DNA from: SAR324 cluster bacterium SAR324-CTD7B | Lineage (GTDB): Bacteria; SAR324; NAC60-12 | Length of the DNA: 40,062 nt | Reading direction: 5' to 3' | Assembly: GCA_002082305.1 (NCBI GenBank) | Contig: LSNO01000026.1 | Coordinates: forward strand, 1-40,062 | Shown: positions 8,091-18,296 of the stretch, piece after piece | How positions within the stretch are numbered: the first letter of the stretch is position 1 | Layout: every line of letters starts with the position of its first letter | Notes under the pieces: generated by a model | What the model was told of the DNA's origin: nothing | The model's database searches: none | The model's input: the letters and a program-made list of their open reading frames with translations, nothing else | Position numbers and translations under genes: made by a program

Positions 8091-11000
8091 ATGTCCCAAG
8101 AAAAAGCAGATCAATTAGTCGTAATTGGCGCATCAGAACACAATCTGAAAAATGTAAGCCTTAATATTCCACGAGACTCACTGACAGTTTTTACTGGAGT
8201 CAGTGGTTCCGGAAAATCTTCACTGGCATTTGATACGATTTTCAAAGAAGGCCAGCGCCGTTTTGTTGAATCACTTTCGGCGTATGCCCGTCAATTTCTG
8301 GGGCAAACTGACAAGCCTAAAGTCGAACACGTCGAAGGACTGAGTCCGACGATATCCGTAGACCAGAAAACAGTCAACCGTAATCCGCGTTCAACCGTTG
8401 GAACAATCACAGAAATTTACGATCATTATCGCCTCCTTTTTGCACGTTTGGGCAAGCCGCATTGTCCTGAATGCGGAACCCGCATCACCTCGCAAACTCC
8501 GGAACAAATCACCGATTATGCTTATGTGGACGCCCTAAATGAAGCCTGCCTGATACTGGCACCAATGGTTCAGGAACGCAAAGGAGAATACCGCAAAGAA
8601 CTAGAAGACTGGGCCGCCGAGGGCTACGTTCGAGCCAGAATTGACGGAGAAGTCCGCAGGCTGGATGAGGATATCCGGCTTGCCCGCTACGAAAAACATT
8701 CCATTGAACTGGTTGTCGATCGACTTACAATTACTGCAGAAGAAAAAAGTCGGTTCACAGAAAGTGTAGAAAAAGCCCTGTTGCTGGGTAACGGGTTGGC
8801 TATTTTGCACTATGGTAAAAAAACTGCAGAAAATGAAACAAAAAATCAGCTGGAGCAAAGCCCGGAAAAAGATCACTTGTTCAGTCAGTTGATGGCCTGT
8901 CCCAGCTGTCAAATTGCGCTGCCGGAAATGGAACCACGCTTATTTTCTTTTAACGCACCTCAAGGAGCCTGTCCCTCGTGCAACGGAATCGGCCAGTTAA
9001 GTACATTTTCTGAAGAGAAACTCTGTGATCCCGAACTCTCAATTTCTGAAGGTGCAATTAAATGTTTTACTGAAAAGGGGAATTTACTATACACAAAAGT
9101 CGATCAGCGCCACGTCAACAGTTTAATGAATAATTTTGAAATCAACGACAAAACTTTGTGGAAAAATTTATCCGTTGAACAGCGGCAGTTGATTTTATAT
9201 GGAAACACTAAAATGAAGCTTGGCGTTTCCAATATTTTTCGTTTTCCCGGTCAGTTTCTCAATAAACTGGAGAAACAACAATGGGCCGGTTTCATTCCAA
9301 TCCTGCAATTTGTTTTTCGTTTTGTCAAGGGTCCACTTGAAAAATTTCAGCACACTTCTATTTGTCCGGACTGTGAAGGAAAGCGCCTCAACAAGATGGC
9401 ACTTGCAGTACGACTGCACGGCCACAATATCAATAGTCTCTCCGGTGAATCAATTGAAGATTCGGTCAACTTTTTTGATAATTTAAAACTGACTGAAACT
9501 GAGAAAAAAATAGGGCGGGACATTTTCAGAGAAATCCGGGACCGTCTGCATTTCCTGAACGATGTCGGCGTAGGTTATCTCACACTTGAGCGTTCTGCAG
9601 CAACCTTGTCCGGCGGAGAAGGACAACGTATCCGGCTTGCTTCACAGCTTGGTGCAGGACTGCAGGGTGTGCTTTATGTACTCGATGAACCTTCAATTGG
9701 ACTGCACCAGAGTGACAACAAAAAGCTGATTCGCACTTTAAAAAAATTACGTGACCGGGGAAACACTGTGCTGGTGGTTGAGCATGATAAGGAAACCATC
9801 GAATCTGCCGATCATTTAGTGGACATCGGTCCGACTGCAGGACAAGACGGTGGACACATCACAGCACAAGGTTCCATGCAAAAAATAATTGAAGCACAGG
9901 AATCGATAACAGGTCAATTTCTTTCCGGTCAAGAACAAATAGCCATTCCGGAAAAACGTCGTCAGCCAACAGGAAACAAGATAACTATTCACGGTGCAAG
10001 TTTCAATAATCTAAACAATATTGACTGCGAAATTCCACTTGGAATTTTTGTTGCTGTAGCAGGTGTTTCCGGTTCAGGTAAATCCTCGTTGATTGACGGC
10101 ATTCTCAAAAAGGCCTTGAACTGCCACCTGAACCCCGGAAGCAAAGACGAACCCGGTCCGCACAAAAAAATTTCCGGACTCGAAAATATAGATCGTGTGA
10201 TTAAAATTGATCAGGCTCCAATTGGCCGCACCCCCCGCAGCAACCCAGCAACTTACACCAAGGTCCTTGACCCAATCCGTGATTTATTTGCCCTGATGCC
10301 TGAAGCAAAAGCCCGGGGTTATAAAAAAGGACGCTTCTCATTCAACGTCAAGGGCGGACGCTGCGAAGACTGTCAGGGTGCCGGTTTGAAAACGATAGAA
10401 ATGCAGTTTTTGAGTGATGTACAAATTCCTTGTGATACCTGCCGCGGAAAACGCTTCAATGCTGAAACTTTGCAGATATTCTATAAAAACCGCACAATTC
10501 ACGATGTACTGGAAATGACGGTTACAGAGGCGGAGGAATTCTTTTCTGCACTACCAAAAATCCACATAATTCTGCAAACTCTACTGGACGTTGGTCTGGG
10601 CTATGTAAAACTTGGGCAACCCTCCACAACCCTCTCCGGAGGAGAAGCACAGCGTGTAAAAATTTCTTCAGAGTTGAAAAAAAGAGCGACTGGAAATACG
10701 CTTTACATTCTTGACGAACCAACTACCGGCCTGCATTTTAAGGACATCCGTTTGTTGTTATCTTGCCTGAACCGTCTGGTTGATCAAGGCAACACTGTTT
10801 TAGTGATTGAGCACAATTTGGATGTGCTGAAGGTTGCCGATCATCTGATAGAACTTGGACCGGGAGGCGGGAAATATGGAGGTGAACTGGTTTGCGAAGG
10901 AACTCCGGAAAATTTATCGGAGCAGATGACACTGACAGGAAAGTTTTTGAAAACAGTTTTGGAAAAAGGGGCTGAACAAAATAGTTTCAAAGAATCAGAA

Positions 11001-13700
11001 GAAAAAAGTGGCAAAGTTTCAGAGCTGCAAAGTTTCAAAGTTTCAGCGACTGAAGTGATTGAAGAAGATCCGGCGGATTTTGAAAAAGTAAAAGTTTCAA
11101 AATCATACTCTCGTGACATCGTAATCAAGGGTGCGTCAAAAAATAATTTGCGGCACATAGATGTACGGATTCCAAACAATAAAATGACTGTGATAACCGG
11201 TGTTTCCGGTTCCGGCAAAACGAGTTTGGCCTTTGACACTATTTTTGCGGAAGGACAGGCGCGTTATCTCGAATCGCTTTCAACTTATGCACGTCGATTT
11301 CTGGGCCGTATGGATAAAGCACCGGTGGATTCGATTGACGGACTTTCTCCGGCAATTGCCATCAATCAAAAAGCAACTGGTCGTAATCCCCGTTCGACTG
11401 TTGCTACAACAACTGAAATCTATGATTATCTGCGTTTACTTTTCGCGCGTATCGGCAAGGCACATTGTCCAACAACCGGAAAACCTTTGCTCGGCTACAG
11501 TCCAACCCGCGCGGCAGCCTTTTGTACAGAACATTTTGAAGGTGAACGGATTGAGTTGCTTGCACCTTTATTTTTACCGGGGTCGAGCAAAATTCTGTTG
11601 CTGGATCATCCCAAGCACTTGCCAAATGTGATCGATTCGCTGGAGCAGGAAGGATTTGTGCGGCTTTATATCAATGGAAAAGCAATCCGTCTGGATGAAT
11701 GGAAGGAAAACTCTGCAAAATTTAAACTCAGTAAAAACACTACTGTCGATTTGGGAATTGACCGTTTGCGCGTTAATCCGGAAGAACAAAAACGCCTGGC
11801 AGAAGCCATTGAAAATGCTTTCCAGCGTGGACATGGTTTGTTGAAAATTTGTTTGACGGATCTAAAACCGGAAGGTCAGTTGAGTGAAAAATATGTATTT
11901 TTGTCTGAAACTCCGGCAAATGTGGAAAATGATGTGAGGCTTTCTTTTTTTCAGCAGGAAGAATTATCACCACGCATGTTTTCCTTCAACTCTCATGTGG
12001 GAGCATGTCCAACCTGTGATGGTTTGGGAGAGTTTCAGCGCATAAATGATCCTCAATGTGAAGATTGCGGAGGTGAACGTTTGAAAGCAGAATATCGTGC
12101 AGTGACAATTAATCAGCAAAACATCAGCCAGTTTTGTCAACTTTCTGTCCCGGAAGCACGTCAGGAAATTGAAAGCTGGGTTCTCACCGAAAATCAGCGT
12201 ACCGTTGCCGAACAGGCGCTGGGCGAAATTTTAACACGTCTTAAATTTTTGGAAAATGTAGGGTTGGACTATTTGACACTCGATCAAAAAGCATCCACAC
12301 TTTCCGGAGGTGAGGCGCAGCGTATCCGGCTTGCCTCACAAATTGGTTCAGGACTGGTGGGCGTGACCTATGTTTTGGATGAACCAACTATTGGCCTGCA
12401 TCCCCGTGATACTGCACGGCTTATCCGCACGCTGAAGCAATTACGGGATCGTGGAAACAGTGTGATCTTAGTCGAACACGATTTGGACACGATCCGACAA
12501 GCCGACCATATTATCGATATTGGTCCGGGAGCAGGTCATTACGGCGGCAATGTTTCCGCTTTTGGAAGTCCACAGGAAATCTCAATCAAACACGATACGC
12601 TGACTGCACAATATATGAGAGGGGAAAAATCGATTCCGCTGCCGAAAAAATATCGTTCGTTTAATCCGGAGCATTTAATTTCTGTTACCGGAGCAGCAGC
12701 AAATAATTTAAAAAAACTGGATGTCAACTTTCCTCTCGGAGTTTTTACGGTGGTGACCGGCGTTTCCGGTTCAGGAAAATCCTCACTGGTTGTCGATGTT
12801 CTGCAGCGAGCTCTGGAAAAGGAAATAAATGGAAAGCAGATTAAACCAGGAACACACAAAAAAATTAGCGGAATAGCTCAACTTGAATCCATAATGGTGA
12901 TCAACCAGGAAGCGATTGGGCGAACTCCGCGTTCAAATCCTGCAACTTATGCAAAAGTTCTTGAACCGATCCGCAACCTCTTTGCTTCAATGCCGGAAGC
13001 AAAACAACGCGGATTTTCCAAGCGTCGTTTTTCGTTTAACGCAAAAGAGGGGCGCTGTCCAGCATGCGACGGACAGGGTTTCCTATTGATTGAAATGCAT
13101 TTTTTGTCAGATGTATGGGTCAAATGCGATCAGTGCAAAGGCAAGCGCTATAATCGGGAAACCCTGGCAGTCAAGTATAAGGGGCATACTATTGCGGATG
13201 TGCTTGAAATGGAAATCAGCAAAGCAGTTGAAGTTTTTGTGGCACAGCCGCGCATCAAGCGGATTCTCAAAACTCTGGAAGACGTTGGCCTGGGTTACAT
13301 GAAATTGGGACAGGCAGGAAATACTCTCTCCGGAGGAGAAGCCCAACGATTAAAATTAGCTGCAGAACTTGCTCGTCGTACACATGGTCCTACTCTTTAT
13401 ATTTTGGACGAGCCCACTACCGGATTGCATATCGACGACGTGGCAAGGTTGCTTAAAATATTGCACAGCCTGGTGGATGAAGGTCACTCTGTGCTGGTCA
13501 TTGAACACAATTTAGAAGTGATCAAAACCGCAGACTGGCTGATTGATTTGGGACCAGAAGGCGGAGACAAGGGCGGCAGATTGGTCTTTGAAGGAACTCC
13601 GGAAAACTGCAGTAAGAATCAGCTAAGTTACACCGGTATGTTTCTGGAAGCGTCTTTTTACTCCAATCCACAAAGCGAATTTAGGGAAACTAGCCTCTGA
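8091..13700 (+). CDS. uvrA: Tandem UvrA: excinuclease ABC subunit A duplicated in one polypeptide
   Basis: Damage-recognition ATPase of nucleotide excision repair, 1869 aa, about twice the usual 940. Two UvrA units are fused: residues 1 to about 955, and about 1009 to 1869. Walker A motifs begin at 36, 658, 1037 and 1557; LSGGE signatures at 506, 848, 1404 and 1746; all four Walker B motifs keep DEP. Unit 1 has the zinc site C270/C273/C294/C297 and a complete insertion domain. In unit 2 the first CxxC of that site is gone ([14 protein letters not shown]) and only about ten residues separate CPTCDGLG from CEDCGGERL, so the insertion domain is missing. Unit 2 keeps the second zinc module CPAC...CDQC. 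The linker, about 956-1008, is polar and repetitive. Similar giant UvrA proteins are known in Chlamydiae. No clear ribosome site precedes ATG 8091. Confidence 0.93.
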   Translation: MSQEKADQLVVIGASEHNLKNVSLNIPRDSLTVFTGVSGSGKSSLAFDTIFKEGQRRFVESLSAYARQFLGQTDKPKVEHVEGLSPTISVDQKTVNRNPRSTVGTITEIYDHYRLLFARLGKPHCPECGTRITSQTPEQITDYAYVDALNEACLILAPMVQERKGEYRKELEDWAAEGYVRARIDGEVRRLDEDIRLARYEKHSIELVVDRLTITAEEKSRFTESVEKALLLGNGLAILHYGKKTAENETKNQLEQSPEKDHLFSQLMACPSCQIALPEMEPRLFSFNAPQGACPSCNGIGQLSTFSEEKLCDPELSISEGAIKCFTEKGNLLYTKVDQRHVNSLMNNFEINDKTLWKNLSVEQRQLILYGNTKMKLGVSNIFRFPGQFLNKLEKQQWAGFIPILQFVFRFVKGPLEKFQHTSICPDCEGKRLNKMALAVRLHGHNINSLSGESIEDSVNFFDNLKLTETEKKIGRDIFREIRDRLHFLNDVGVGYLTLERSAATLSGGEGQRIRLASQLGAGLQGVLYVLDEPSIGLHQSDNKKLIRTLKKLRDRGNTVLVVEHDKETIESADHLVDIGPTAGQDGGHITAQGSMQKIIEAQESITGQFLSGQEQIAIPEKRRQPTGNKITIHGASFNNLNNIDCEIPLGIFVAVAGVSGSGKSSLIDGILKKALNCHLNPGSKDEPGPHKKISGLENIDRVIKIDQAPIGRTPRSNPATYTKVLDPIRDLFALMPEAKARGYKKGRFSFNVKGGRCEDCQGAGLKTIEMQFLSDVQIPCDTCRGKRFNAETLQIFYKNRTIHDVLEMTVTEAEEFFSALPKIHIILQTLLDVGLGYVKLGQPSTTLSGGEAQRVKISSELKKRATGNTLYILDEPTTGLHFKDIRLLLSCLNRLVDQGNTVLVIEHNLDVLKVADHLIELGPGGGKYGGELVCEGTPENLSEQMTLTGKFLKTVLEKGAEQNSFKESEEKSGKVSELQSFKVSATEVIEEDPADFEKVKVSKSYSRDIVIKGASKNNLRHIDVRIPNNKMTVITGVSGSGKTSLAFDTIFAEGQARYLESLSTYARRFLGRMDKAPVDSIDGLSPAIAINQKATGRNPRSTVATTTEIYDYLRLLFARIGKAHCPTTGKPLLGYSPTRAAAFCTEHFEGERIELLAPLFLPGSSKILLLDHPKHLPNVIDSLEQEGFVRLYINGKAIRLDEWKENSAKFKLSKNTTVDLGIDRLRVNPEEQKRLAEAIENAFQRGHGLLKICLTDLKPEGQLSEKYVFLSETPANVENDVRLSFFQQEELSPRMFSFNSHVGACPTCDGLGEFQRINDPQCEDCGGERLKAEYRAVTINQQNISQFCQLSVPEARQEIESWVLTENQRTVAEQALGEILTRLKFLENVGLDYLTLDQKASTLSGGEAQRIRLASQIGSGLVGVTYVLDEPTIGLHPRDTARLIRTLKQLRDRGNSVILVEHDLDTIRQADHIIDIGPGAGHYGGNVSAFGSPQEISIKHDTLTAQYMRGEKSIPLPKKYRSFNPEHLISVTGAAANNLKKLDVNFPLGVFTVVTGVSGSGKSSLVVDVLQRALEKEINGKQIKPGTHKKISGIAQLESIMVINQEAIGRTPRSNPATYAKVLEPIRNLFASMPEAKQRGFSKRRFSFNAKEGRCPACDGQGFLLIEMHFLSDVWVKCDQCKGKRYNRETLAVKYKGHTIADVLEMEISKAVEVFVAQPRIKRILKTLEDVGLGYMKLGQAGNTLSGGEAQRLKLAAELARRTHGPTLYILDEPTTGLHIDDVARLLKILHSLVDEGHSVLVIEHNLEVIKTADWLIDLGPEGGDKGGRLVFEGTPENCSKNQLSYTGMFLEASFYSNPQSEFRETSL

Positions 13701-13788
13701 GCTTTTTTAACAAAGCTTATTTCCATCAGAAACTTTTAATAAAACTTTGAAGAATCATAGTGAACCAGGCCGATAACGTTCCCTGGTT
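13700..13788 (+). terminator. Hairpins after uvrA, possible weak terminator
   Basis: AGCTTT (13700-13705) pairs with AAAGCT (13712-13717), overlapping the stop codon region. A second stem, AACCAGG (13763-13769) with CCTGGTT (13782-13788), has a 12-base loop. Neither is followed by a proper T tract, so termination is uncertain. Confidence 0.28.
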
Positions 13789-13903
13789 TCAGAATTTGCT
13801 TTCAAGGGCAAAATTGTTTTCAAGACTTCTTTCAATTGTTATAGTATTAGAGGCAAGTTTATAATAACTTTTTGCTAAATGCTGTTGAATAAATATTACA
13901 ACC

Positions 13904-15310
13904 ATGAACATTGATTCCATTAATTACACCTTAATTCTATATACTGCATTTTGTATTTTGCTGGGGATTTTTTTCTGCTGGTTCTATCAGAAAAAAATGA
14001 TTTCTACTCAATCCCAGGAAATAGATGCACTTGGTGAATCACTAAATGAACTTCTGAAAAAATACGATACCATCCTGGCAGACAAGATAGAGCTCGATAA
14101 GCAGTTTGCCATCTTAAAGCAGGATGCAAACAGAATTCCGGAAATTGAGGAAGAACTGAAATTTCAGCAAAAACAGTTTTCTACCCTGCAGGTATTAAAT
14201 GCAACTTTGGAAGAAAGGCTGGAATCCAAGGAAAATGAATCCAGAGAAAAATTAAAATTTCTGGAGGAAGCAAAAAAATTGATGGGAACAGAGTTTGAAA
14301 ATCTTTCTGCCAAAATTTTTACAAGCAAATCAAAACAATTTGTTGAGGAAAACAAAAATAGTATCCAGAATCTGCTTACTCCAATTCAAACAAAAATGAA
14401 GGAGTTTCAGGAAAAAGTAGAAAAATTTCATCTTGAAGATGAAACTGGCCGGGCTTCAATTAAGGTAGAATTTGAGCACCTCAAGGAAGTTAATACAAAT
14501 TTGAGTCAGGATGCTCAAAACCTAACGACGGCACTTCTAGGTGATTCAAAGCAACAGGGTGACTGGGGTGAAATGATCCTGGAAAAATGCTTGCAGAATG
14601 CAGGCTTGATTGAAGGAGAACACTACCAGAAACAAACCCAGATTAAAACGGATGACGGCACTCAACTGCGTCCGGATGTTATCATCAAGCTGCCAAACGA
14701 TCGTATCCTGATTGCCGATTCCAAGGTCTCACTGAAAGCATATAACAGCTACATGTCTGCAGATGATGAACAAAAACGGAAAGCCTACGCCAAAAAACAT
14801 CTGCAGTCCGTGCGAAATCACATCCAGGGATTGTCTTCAAAAAATTACCAGGAGGGCTTCGAAGAATTTGGTTCACCAGATTACGTACTGATGTTCATGC
14901 AGATTGAGCCGGCATATTCCCTGGCGCAGTCCCTTGACAGCAACTTAACTTCTGATGCGTTTATAAAAAATATCATCATTGTCACTCCGGCAAGTTTAAT
15001 GATGGCGCTCCGGATTGTAAATCAACTATGGCGACAGGAAAAGCAGGTGCAGAATGTGAAAGAAATTTTTGAAAGGGGCGGGAAATTATATGAAAAAATT
15101 TGTGGATTCCTGGAAGAATTTGAGAAAATTGGTGATAAAATTAAGGGTGCCCATGAGTCTTATGAAAATGCATATAATAAGCTGAGTGACGGAAGAGGTA
15201 ACATGATTAGACAGGCAGAGATGCTCAAGAATCTGGGTGTGAAAACGGCCAAGTCTATCCCCAGAGAGTTTAAAAAAGCCATTGAAGATTCATCTCAGGG
15301 AAACTCATGA
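13904..15310 (+). CDS. rmuC: DNA recombination protein RmuC
   Basis: RmuC family protein, 468 aa, thought to limit recombination at inverted repeats through a restriction-endonuclease-like fold. It has one N-terminal membrane segment (residues about 7-28) and a long, charged coiled coil from about 30 to 200. The conserved RmuC core follows: GDWGEMILEKCLQNAGL, then LRPDVIIKLPNDRILIADSKVSL, which holds the PD-(D/E)XK-type residues D, D and K. The length is typical. The ATG at 13904 has no clear Shine-Dalgarno. It stands alone between uvrA and the dpp-like operon, on the same strand as uvrA with a 203-bp gap, so it probably has its own promoter. Both neighbours upstream serve DNA maintenance. 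Confidence 0.92.
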   Translation: MNIDSINYTLILYTAFCILLGIFFCWFYQKKMISTQSQEIDALGESLNELLKKYDTILADKIELDKQFAILKQDANRIPEIEEELKFQQKQFSTLQVLNATLEERLESKENESREKLKFLEEAKKLMGTEFENLSAKIFTSKSKQFVEENKNSIQNLLTPIQTKMKEFQEKVEKFHLEDETGRASIKVEFEHLKEVNTNLSQDAQNLTTALLGDSKQQGDWGEMILEKCLQNAGLIEGEHYQKQTQIKTDDGTQLRPDVIIKLPNDRILIADSKVSLKAYNSYMSADDEQKRKAYAKKHLQSVRNHIQGLSSKNYQEGFEEFGSPDYVLMFMQIEPAYSLAQSLDSNLTSDAFIKNIIIVTPASLMMALRIVNQLWRQEKQVQNVKEIFERGGKLYEKICGFLEEFEKIGDKIKGAHESYENAYNKLSDGRGNMIRQAEMLKNLGVKTAKSIPREFKKAIEDSSQGNS

Positions 15311-15526
15311 TCGACTTTGGAAACAGGGCTATAAATTATTAATCCTGAGGTAAGTTTTTCATCAATCTGTAAACCACAAACCTTCTTGGTTGAAATTGAA
15401 GTTATTCACCAAAGTTGAAGGGGCCTATCTGGCATAATTTTACAGCACAGATTGCTATTAAGAATCTCTTGTGAATACGTCTTAATGAACAAGAAAAAAA
15501 TAAAATAATTTAATTCAATCTTTTTC

Positions 15527-15554
15527 TTGACTTTTGATTCTTTTCTGTTATATT
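15527..15554 (+). promoter_or_regulatory. Predicted promoter of the dpp-like operon
   Basis: TTGACT (15527-15532) and TATATT (15549-15554) are separated by 16 bases; each matches five of six consensus bases. The start of transcription would fall near 15561, about 60 bases before ATG 15622. The gap of about 300 bases from rmuC to that ATG holds nothing else I can name. Confidence 0.55.
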
Positions 15555-15621
15555 TCTGCTAAGCATTCGTATTCATGTTGAAATGGAATGTTTTGTCATC
15601 AACTCTTTCATCAGGAATAAT

Positions 15622-17217
15622 ATGAGTATTATAAATTGCAAATCATTTTTCGGCTGTAATGGGTTTAAACGCATTTTCAGTCTGCTAGTTGGCGGTTTTA
15701 TTGCCCTAATGTTGACTACAGCAGTCAACGCGAAGACCCTAAGAATGGCTTATGACGCAGATCCGGTTTCTTTAGATCCGCATGAACAGTTGTCCGGAGG
15801 CACCCTTCAGCTTTCGCACATGATCTTTGATCCCCTGCTACGCTGGAATCAGGATCTCGGATTTGACCCACGTCTTGCAGAGAAGTGGGAAAGGGTAGAT
15901 GAAAAAACGGTGCGTTTCCACCTGCGCAAAGGAGTTAAGTTCCATTCAGGCAATGAGATGACGGCCCTTGATGTTCGCTGGACTTTCGACAGACTGAAAA
16001 AGAGTCCGGATTTCAAGGGTATTTTCGCGCCCTTTGAATCACTTAACGTCGTTAACAAACACACCATTGAACTAGTCACCAAGGAACCATATCCATTAGT
16101 CCTACACACCGCAACCTACATCTTTCCGATGGATCGCAAATTTTATGACGGTTATGATGCAAAAGGACGGTCCAAGGATGCCATTGTCAAACATGGTGAT
16201 GCCTTCGCTTCCTTTAATGCTTCCGGCACTGGTCCATACATCATCACCAAACGCGAACAAGGTGTGCGGGTTGATTTCAGGCGTTTTGCCGATTACTGGG
16301 ACAAGCAGTCGCCGGGCAACGTGGATCAGATTGTATTTACGCCGATCAAGCAAGGCCCGACGAGAGTGGCGGCACTGCTTTCCGGTGATGTGGATTTCAT
16401 CGCGCCTGTACCACCTGCTGATCTCGCCCGCATTGACAGGGATGCAAACGTAGACCTCGTTACCATGAGCGGCACCCGGATCATTACCTTCCAGCTCAAC
16501 CAGAAACGTCGTCCGGAATTAAAGGACAAGCGTGTCCGTCAAGCGATCGTGTATGCAGTGAACAATGCGGGGATCGTCAAGAAGATCATGCGCGGTTTCG
16601 GCACTGCCGCCGCTCAACAGAGTCCGAAAGGCTATCTTGGTTACGATCCAAGTCTGAAACCCCGCTATGACCTTGCCAAGGCGAAGCGGTTGATGAAAGA
16701 GGCCGGTTACGAGAATGGCTTCTCCGCAACCATGATGGCCCCCAACAACCGTTATGTAAATGATGACAAGATTGCCGAAGCAGTTGTCGTCATGCTTGCG
16801 AAGATCAAGATTAAAATCAGCCTCAAGACCATGCCCAAGGCTCAGTATTGGCCGAAATTCGATGAGCGTGCCGCAGACATCATGATGATCGGTTGGCATT
16901 CCGACACAGAGGACTCGTCAAACTTCACAGAGTTTCTTCTGCACACTCCCGATGAAAGCACCGGTTACGGGCAGTACAACAGTGGCAACTACTCAAATGC
17001 GCGTGTAGACAAGCTAGTCGTTCTCAATCAGAAGGAGACCGATCCTACAAAGCGTAAAGCCATGCTGCAGGAGATTGAACGCATCCTTCACGATGAAGCC
17101 GCATTTGTTCCCCTTCACTGGCAGGACCGCGCATGGGCTGCACGAAAGGGTGTGGACATTGCGCCGATCCTGAATGTGATGAACTTCCCATATCTCGGTG
17201 ACCTGAAGATGAACTAG
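15622..17217 (+). CDS. Peptide/nickel-type ABC transporter substrate-binding protein (SBP_bac_5, DppA/OppA family)
   Basis: Periplasmic binding protein of the five-gene importer, 531 aa from ATG 15622. I prefer this start to ATG 15583 because AGGA lies at a proper distance before it and because it gives a clean signal peptide: lysine/arginine, then FSLLVGGFIALMLTTAVNA with cleavage before KTLRMAYDADP. Family features are PVSLDPHEQ and FDPLLRW near the N-terminus, FHLRKGVKFHSGNEMTALDVRWTFDR, and GTGPYIITKREQG. Usual substrates of the family are di- and oligopeptides, glutathione, opines or nickel chelates; the sequence does not decide. Base composition is clearly richer in GC than in rmuC upstream. 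Confidence 0.88.
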   Translation: MSIINCKSFFGCNGFKRIFSLLVGGFIALMLTTAVNAKTLRMAYDADPVSLDPHEQLSGGTLQLSHMIFDPLLRWNQDLGFDPRLAEKWERVDEKTVRFHLRKGVKFHSGNEMTALDVRWTFDRLKKSPDFKGIFAPFESLNVVNKHTIELVTKEPYPLVLHTATYIFPMDRKFYDGYDAKGRSKDAIVKHGDAFASFNASGTGPYIITKREQGVRVDFRRFADYWDKQSPGNVDQIVFTPIKQGPTRVAALLSGDVDFIAPVPPADLARIDRDANVDLVTMSGTRIITFQLNQKRRPELKDKRVRQAIVYAVNNAGIVKKIMRGFGTAAAQQSPKGYLGYDPSLKPRYDLAKAKRLMKEAGYENGFSATMMAPNNRYVNDDKIAEAVVVMLAKIKIKISLKTMPKAQYWPKFDERAADIMMIGWHSDTEDSSNFTEFLLHTPDESTGYGQYNSGNYSNARVDKLVVLNQKETDPTKRKAMLQEIERILHDEAAFVPLHWQDRAWAARKGVDIAPILNVMNFPYLGDLKMN

Positions 17218-17224
17218 CCAGTAC

Positions 17225-17280
17225 GGCCGGACTTTGTCCGGCCCCAAAGCCAACCTTAAGTGGGCCATTTTAGTGGCCCA
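17225..17280 (+). promoter_or_regulatory. Two tandem hairpins between the binding-protein and permease genes
   Basis: GGCCGGAC-TTT-GTCCGGCC (17225-17243) is a perfect 8-bp stem that starts 7 bases after the stop of the binding-protein gene. TGGGCCA (17261-17267) and TGGCCCA (17274-17280) form a second perfect stem of 7 bp. No T tract follows either. Structures here typically protect the binding-protein message and lower permease expression, as between malE and malF; the role is inferred. Confidence 0.6.
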
Positions 17281-17305
17281 TTCCTACCTTCAAACAACAT
17301 ATTGC

Positions 17306-18292
17306 ATGTTTGCATTCTTCAGCCGACGCCTAGTTCAAGCAGTGCTGGTAATGCTCGTTATCAGCGTCATTGCCTTCTCGATCCAGGATAATCTTGGTGA
17401 TCCTCTGCGTGAATTGGTCGGCCAATCGGTATCGGAGGCCGAACGGCAGAGCCTGCGTAATCAGATGGGCCTGAACGACCCCTTCTTTGTTCAGTACTGG
17501 CGATTCTTCAAAAAAGCGTTGCTTGGGGATCTTGGTACATCCTACTTTTTCAAGCGTCCCGCACTCGATGTGATTCTGGACAAACTACCGGCAACGTTGG
17601 AACTGGTGTTTGGCACAACTCTAATCGTTATTCTGTTTTCCGTACCGATCGGAGTGTTTGCCGCGATTTATCCCAAGCAATGGTTCCTTCGGTTAGTAAT
17701 GGGAATGAGTATCATCGGGATATCCATTCCGGTCTTTCTGACCGCTATCATGTCAATCTACATCTTCTCGGTTGAGTTGGGTTGGCTACCTTCATTCGGC
17801 AGAGGTGAAACGGTAGAACTGTATGGCTGGACAGTCGGTTTCTTGACTCGGGACGGACTGATGCATCTAATCCTGCCCTGCACGGCTCTTTCTTCGATCA
17901 TGCTGCCTCTTTTCATTCGTCTAATTCGCGCGGAGATGATGGAGGTGCTCGAGTCGGAGTACATCCGCTTTGCCTGGGCTAAGGGTCTCACCCGCAGACG
18001 CATCTGGTTTCTGCATGCACTCAAGAATACACTGTTGCCGGTCATCACCGTGGGAGGTTTACAGATCGGTACTCTAATTGCCTTCACGATCCTCACCGAA
18101 ACGGTGTTCCAGTGGCCCGGAATGGGATTCCTTTTTCTGGAAGCGGTAAATCGGGTTGATACACCACTGATTGTTGCATACCTGATTGTCGTTGGGCTGA
18201 TTTTCGTGATTGCCAACACCATCGTAGACCTGATCTACGGGTTAGTGAACCCGACAGTTCGGCTGGCCCGTTCCCATCCTGAAGGGGAGTAA
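17306..18292 (+). CDS. Dpp/Opp-type ABC transporter permease, DppB family
   Basis: First inner-membrane permease, 328 aa from ATG 17306. A TTG at 17234 in the same frame lies inside a hairpin and would add 24 residues that do not resemble the family, so I reject it. The protein opens MFAFFSRRLVQAVLVMLVISVIAFSIQ, the standard DppB first helix. It later has LPATLELVFGTTLIVILFSVPIG and the coupling EAA-type loop AEMMEVLESEYIRFAWAKGLTRRRIWFLHALKN. About six membrane segments are visible. The ribosome site is weak, and expression may depend on the hairpins just upstream. The stop is followed after four bases by the next permease gene. Confidence 0.9.
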   Translation: MFAFFSRRLVQAVLVMLVISVIAFSIQDNLGDPLRELVGQSVSEAERQSLRNQMGLNDPFFVQYWRFFKKALLGDLGTSYFFKRPALDVILDKLPATLELVFGTTLIVILFSVPIGVFAAIYPKQWFLRLVMGMSIIGISIPVFLTAIMSIYIFSVELGWLPSFGRGETVELYGWTVGFLTRDGLMHLILPCTALSSIMLPLFIRLIRAEMMEVLESEYIRFAWAKGLTRRRIWFLHALKNTLLPVITVGGLQIGTLIAFTILTETVFQWPGMGFLFLEAVNRVDTPLIVAYLIVVGLIFVIANTIVDLIYGLVNPTVRLARSHPEGE

Positions 18293-18296
18293 TAGC

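Noticed and set aside
15583..15621. Upstream ATG for the dpp-like binding protein
   Set aside because: There is no ribosome site and it would put 13 extra residues before a standard signal peptide; ATG 15622 has AGGA.
17234..17305. In-frame TTG start giving the DppB-type permease 24 more residues
   Set aside because: It lies inside a perfect hairpin, has no ribosome site, and the extra residues do not resemble the family; ATG 17306 starts at the typical first helix.
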